The notes beneath the pieces are model-generated. The model did not search any database and was not told the origin of the DNA. It worked only from the letters and a program-made list of their open reading frames with translations. 56,586 nucleotides of DNA, taken from NCBI GenBank assembly GCA_900319695.1, contig ONPN01000024.1, positions 1 to 56,586 on the forward strand, written 5' to 3'. Below, one piece after another: positions 53,472 to 56,586 of this stretch (within the stretch, counting starts at the first letter, position 1; every line of letters begins with the position of its first letter). This DNA is from an uncultured Eubacteriales bacterium. Its GTDB lineage: Bacteria > Bacillota > Clostridia > Oscillospirales > Oscillospiraceae. The translations under genes were made by a program, and so were the position numbers.

Positions 53472-56402
53472 ATGCTTAAACTCAGCCAAATCAAAAAGGA
53501 TTACGAGGCGGGCGATTCCGTCGTCCATGCGCTCAAGGGGATCGATCTTGAGTTTCGGGAAAACGAGTTTGTCGCGATTCTTGGCCACTCCGGCTGCGGC
53601 AAGACGACGCTGTTGAACATCATCGGCGGCCTCGATCAGTATACTTCGGGCGACCTTATCATCAACAACAAGTCCACCAAGCGCTTTACGGACGCGGACT
53701 GGGATGCCTACCGCAACCACTCCATCGGCTTTGTCTTTCAGTCTTATAACCTCATCCCGCACCAGACCGTGCTGTCAAATGTGGAGCTTGCGCTGACGCT
53801 TTCGGGCGTGGGCGCGGCGGAGCGGCGGCAGCGCGCAACCGAGGCGCTGCAGAAGGTAGGACTCGGCGATCAGCTCCAGAAAAAGCCGAGCCAGATGTCC
53901 GGCGGCCAGATGCAGCGCGTCGCGATCGCAAGGGCCCTGGTGAATAACCCCGACATTCTCCTCGCGGACGAGCCGACCGGCGCGCTCGACACCGAGACCT
54001 CAATCCAGATCATGGAGCTTTTGAAGGAGATTTCTCGGGACAAGCTCATCATCATGGTCACGCACAACCCGGAGCTCGCCCTCGATTATGCCAGCCGCAT
54101 TATACGCCTCAAGGACGGTCATATCACCGACGACAGCGCCCCCTATGACTCCGGCTCGGGAGACGAGGCACAGTCCGTGCGCACCGCGCGGAAGGATCGC
54201 ACCTCCATGAGCTTTCTGACAGCCCTGTCGCTGTCCACAAATAACCTTCTGACAAAGAAGGCGCGCACCATCCTTACAGCCTTCGCGGGCAGCATCGGCA
54301 TTATCGGCATTGCCCTCATTCTGTCCCTCTCGAACGGCATCCAAAACTATATCGACAAGGTCCAGGAGGACACGCTTTCCAGCTACCCCATCACCATCCA
54401 GGCCGAGAGCGTGGACATGGCCAGCATGATGACCTCTCTTATGGGCATACAGGCCGAGGCGGAGGAAAACCGCCACGACACGGACGCCGTCTATTCCAGC
54501 ACTATCCTCTACGACATGATGAACTCCATGGTCTCCGCCGAGAAGCAGACCAACAATCTAAAGCCCTTCAAGCGCTTTATCGACGGCGACGAGTCCGGGA
54601 TCGCCCAGCACATCAGTTCCGTGCAGTATTCCTATGATCTCGACATGAACATCTACGCCCAGGACAGCGACGAAAACATTGTGAAGACGGACGTGACCGA
54701 GCTTATGCAGCGCGCCATGAGCGCGACCTTCGGCGGCGACTACAGCAGCTATTTTTCCACTTTCGGCGGGGCCTACAATACGATGAACGCATGGCAGGAG
54801 ATGCTGCCCGGCGAAAACGGGGAGTCGGTCAACCCGCTTATCAAGCAGCAGTATGATGTGCTCTACGGAAAATGGCCGGAGGAATATGACGAAGTCGTGC
54901 TTGTCGTTGATAAGAACAACGAGATCTCGGACCTTGTCCTCTATGCGCTTGGTCTCAAGTCCAGCAGCAACCTGTCGGAGGATATGGAGGCCTTCATGAA
55001 TCAGGAAAACCTCAAGACAGAGCTTGAAAGCTGGAGCTATGAGGAAATCTGCGACATGGACTTCCGCTACATCTATCCCGCGGACGAGTATCAGTACGAC
55101 GAGGAGGACGAGAAATACATCAGCGTTGCGGACGGAGATATCGGACTTCGCACACTGTTCAAAGACGGTCTTCCCATTCGCATTGTCGGCATTGTCAGAC
55201 AGAGCGAGGACGCGGTATCCGGTATGATGTCCAGCGGTGCGGTCGGCTATACACACAAGCTGGTGGAGCATGTGGTGCAGGAGGCCGAGAAAAAGGACCT
55301 CGTGCGGCGGCAGCTTGACGATCCCGATACCGACGTGTTAAACGGCCTGCCGTTTCTGGACGAGAACGACGAGACCATGACCAAGAGCCGCAAGATTCAG
55401 GCGGCAAAGGACTATATCAGGGACGCAGACGACGAAAAGCTTGCCAAGCTCTATGTGGAGTATATGACCATCCCCGAGGACGACTACATTGACGAGCAGT
55501 TGGATGAGCAGATGAAGGACACCACGCGCAAGGACGTGGAGGACATGGTGCTCGAATACTATCCGGGCTACTCCTCCTTCCTCAAGCAGATGGACGATGA
55601 CACGCTCTTTGACTATGTGCGGCGCATGATCGCAGAGCAGGTGAAGGAGGCGTATGCCTTCCAGATGCGGCGCATGTACGGCTATCTGCCGGACCAGGAG
55701 CTTGCGGAGGATTTCGCGCTTTTGTCCCTTGAGGACGACGACTATCTCTGGCTCTACGACAATGCCATGCCCCCGGCCTATTCCGACAGCACGCTGCGCC
55801 GGAACCTTAAAGCCCTCGGTTATGTCGATCTTGAGAGTCCCAGCGTCATCAATATCTACGCCTCAACCTTTGAGGATAAGGACGCCATTGCCGACGCGAT
55901 CAAGGCCTACAACGAGAGCGTGCCAGAGGACGATCAGATCGAGTACACGGATTTGGTTGCCCTGCTGATGAAGTCTATCTCCACCATCATCAATGCCATC
56001 AGCTATGTGCTGATCGCGTTTGTGGCGATTTCCCTTGTGGTCTCGTCCATTATGATCGGCATCATCACCTATATCAGCGTTCTTGAGCGCACCAAGGAGA
56101 TCGGCATTCTCAGGGCCATCGGCGCCTCCAAACGGGATGTGTCCCGCGTATTTAATGCCGAGACCTTTATTATCGGCCTCTTTGCGGGCCTCATCGGCAT
56201 CGGCCTGACGCTGCTGATGATCATTCCGATCAATATCATCGTACACGATCTGACAGGGATCGTCTCAATCAACGCAAGACTCCCTGTCCTCGGCGGGATC
56301 GGTCTCGTGCTTGTGAGCGTATTTCTGACCTTTGTCGCGGGTCTGATTCCCTCGGGACTCGCAGCCAAGAAGGACCCGGTCGAAGCGCTGAGGAACGAGT
56401 AA
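53472..56402 (+). CDS. MacB-like ABC transporter, fused ATPase and FtsX-type permease
   Basis: A protein of about 976 residues from the ATG at 53472 behind AAAGGA. The N-terminal ATPase (1-230) has Walker A GHSGCGKTT, signature MSGGQMQRVAIARAL and Walker B ILLADEPTGALD. A first membrane helix follows at about 265-290, then a very large extracytoplasmic region (about 300-825) rich in Asp/Glu, and three C-terminal helices with the FtsX-type motif SVLERTKEIGILRAIGASKRDV. This family does mechanical work across the envelope (peptide or lipoprotein export, or resistance) and does not import. The substrate is unknown. It ends in DPVEALRNE as usual for the family. Confidence 0.92.
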   Translation: MLKLSQIKKDYEAGDSVVHALKGIDLEFRENEFVAILGHSGCGKTTLLNIIGGLDQYTSGDLIINNKSTKRFTDADWDAYRNHSIGFVFQSYNLIPHQTVLSNVELALTLSGVGAAERRQRATEALQKVGLGDQLQKKPSQMSGGQMQRVAIARALVNNPDILLADEPTGALDTETSIQIMELLKEISRDKLIIMVTHNPELALDYASRIIRLKDGHITDDSAPYDSGSGDEAQSVRTARKDRTSMSFLTALSLSTNNLLTKKARTILTAFAGSIGIIGIALILSLSNGIQNYIDKVQEDTLSSYPITIQAESVDMASMMTSLMGIQAEAEENRHDTDAVYSSTILYDMMNSMVSAEKQTNNLKPFKRFIDGDESGIAQHISSVQYSYDLDMNIYAQDSDENIVKTDVTELMQRAMSATFGGDYSSYFSTFGGAYNTMNAWQEMLPGENGESVNPLIKQQYDVLYGKWPEEYDEVVLVVDKNNEISDLVLYALGLKSSSNLSEDMEAFMNQENLKTELESWSYEEICDMDFRYIYPADEYQYDEEDEKYISVADGDIGLRTLFKDGLPIRIVGIVRQSEDAVSGMMSSGAVGYTHKLVEHVVQEAEKKDLVRRQLDDPDTDVLNGLPFLDENDETMTKSRKIQAAKDYIRDADDEKLAKLYVEYMTIPEDDYIDEQLDEQMKDTTRKDVEDMVLEYYPGYSSFLKQMDDDTLFDYVRRMIAEQVKEAYAFQMRRMYGYLPDQELAEDFALLSLEDDDYLWLYDNAMPPAYSDSTLRRNLKALGYVDLESPSVINIYASTFEDKDAIADAIKAYNESVPEDDQIEYTDLVALLMKSISTIINAISYVLIAFVAISLVVSSIMIGIITYISVLERTKEIGILRAIGASKRDVSRVFNAETFIIGLFAGLIGIGLTLLMIIPINIIVHDLTGIVSINARLPVLGGIGLVLVSVFLTFVAGLIPSGLAAKKDPVEALRNE

Positions 56403-56460
56403 ACCTCGCGCTGACGTGAGCAGAAACATGTTCTGCACGGTGAGAGTCAACGGATTATTG

Positions 56461-56586
56461 TTAAGGCAACACCGCACAATCCGCCTTCGGCATCTCCTGG
56501 AAAATTTGTGCCCTGATTTCGTCACTTTTTCTTGAGGTACACAATCCGATTCGCTTCGCTCACATGTATAAGTTCGCGTAGCCAAA
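56461..56586. mobile_element. MITE-like element, second copy, cut by window edge
   Basis: It begins TTAAGGCAACACCGCAC and continues with close similarity to the complement of the right part of the 46581-46766 copy (CCGCCTTCGGCATCT, TTTCTTGAGGTACACAA). It runs off the window. Bases 56403-56460 after the transporter gene hold only a weak dyad (GCAGAAACATGTTCTGC). Confidence 0.8.

Noticed and set aside
56403-56460. Weak dyad GCAGAAACATGTTCTGC after the ABC transporter as terminator
   Set aside because: The stem is short and no U-tract follows.

Overview
The window joins two kinds of DNA. Bases 1 to about 21,777 are the right-hand part of an integrative and conjugative element (ICE); its left end lies outside the window. 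Bases 21,778 to 56,586 are chromosomal. The G+C-rich codon use, frequent TTG starts, strong GGAGG ribosome sites, a CIRCE-controlled groES-groEL operon, class C sortases and BlaI/BlaR-type control point to a gut Clostridia species. The dispersed GTAGGGG...CCCCTAC repeats suggest Oscillospiraceae, but this is inference from content, not a database match.

ICE, minus-strand block (1-15,023). In transcription order it holds a small Cys-rich protein, a thioester/CnaB adhesin, a pilin backbone, two sortases, a RepA_N-like replication initiator with 23-bp iterons inside its gene, a ParB-like protein with two ParB N-terminal domains, a DUF3846-like protein and an ArdC-like antirestriction protein. 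Beyond a lone plus-strand gene comes the mobilisation set: an oriT-like run of three hairpins, MobC, a relaxase with a probable C-terminal frameshift, PcfB and a VirD4 coupling protein cut by the window edge. The element therefore encodes transfer, replication, segregation-like functions and an adhesive pilus.

ICE, plus-strand cargo (15,081-19,643). A strong promoter beside a palindrome starts a run of genes: a 23-residue hydrophobic peptide, a 323-aa unknown protein, a GIY-YIG nuclease, an SRAP/HMCES-type protein, a nucleoside phosphorylase, a 62-aa protein and a membrane protein. An OLD-like ATPase/TOPRIM gene on the minus strand sits between two ~200-bp direct repeats next to tRNA-Ala(GGC), the probable integration boundary.

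The most striking ICE feature is a 17-bp palindrome, core TGTCTCAC-N-GTGAGACA. It occurs nine times plus one diverged copy, nearly always just upstream of a gene or operon. It resembles the ParB site parS with one extra central base. Together with the two-domain ParB-like protein it suggests an element-wide partition or silencing network.

Chromosome. Genes here include an alpha/beta hydrolase, an NSS-family transporter, a multidomain flavodiiron protein with two rubredoxins, a histidine phosphatase and an MsmK/UgpC-like ATPase. A BlaI repressor is paired with a BlaR1-like M56 protein whose extracellular part is two beta-helix modules. A six-gene signalling operon (43,362 down to 33,328) combines three hybrid kinases, one fused to a complete amino-acid permease, with an HPt protein, a REC-GGDEF-EAL protein and a diguanylate cyclase. 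It can be read as nutrient sensing through a phosphorelay to cyclic-di-GMP. Then follow beta-phosphoglucomutase with a GH65 disaccharide phosphorylase, groES-groEL, a diacylglycerol-kinase-like protein, an RlmL-like methyltransferase, DUF554, an isolated citC, tRNA-Arg(CCT) with a duplication scar, and a MacB-like ABC transporter. Two copies of a TTAAGGCAA-ended MITE lie at 46,581 and at the right edge.
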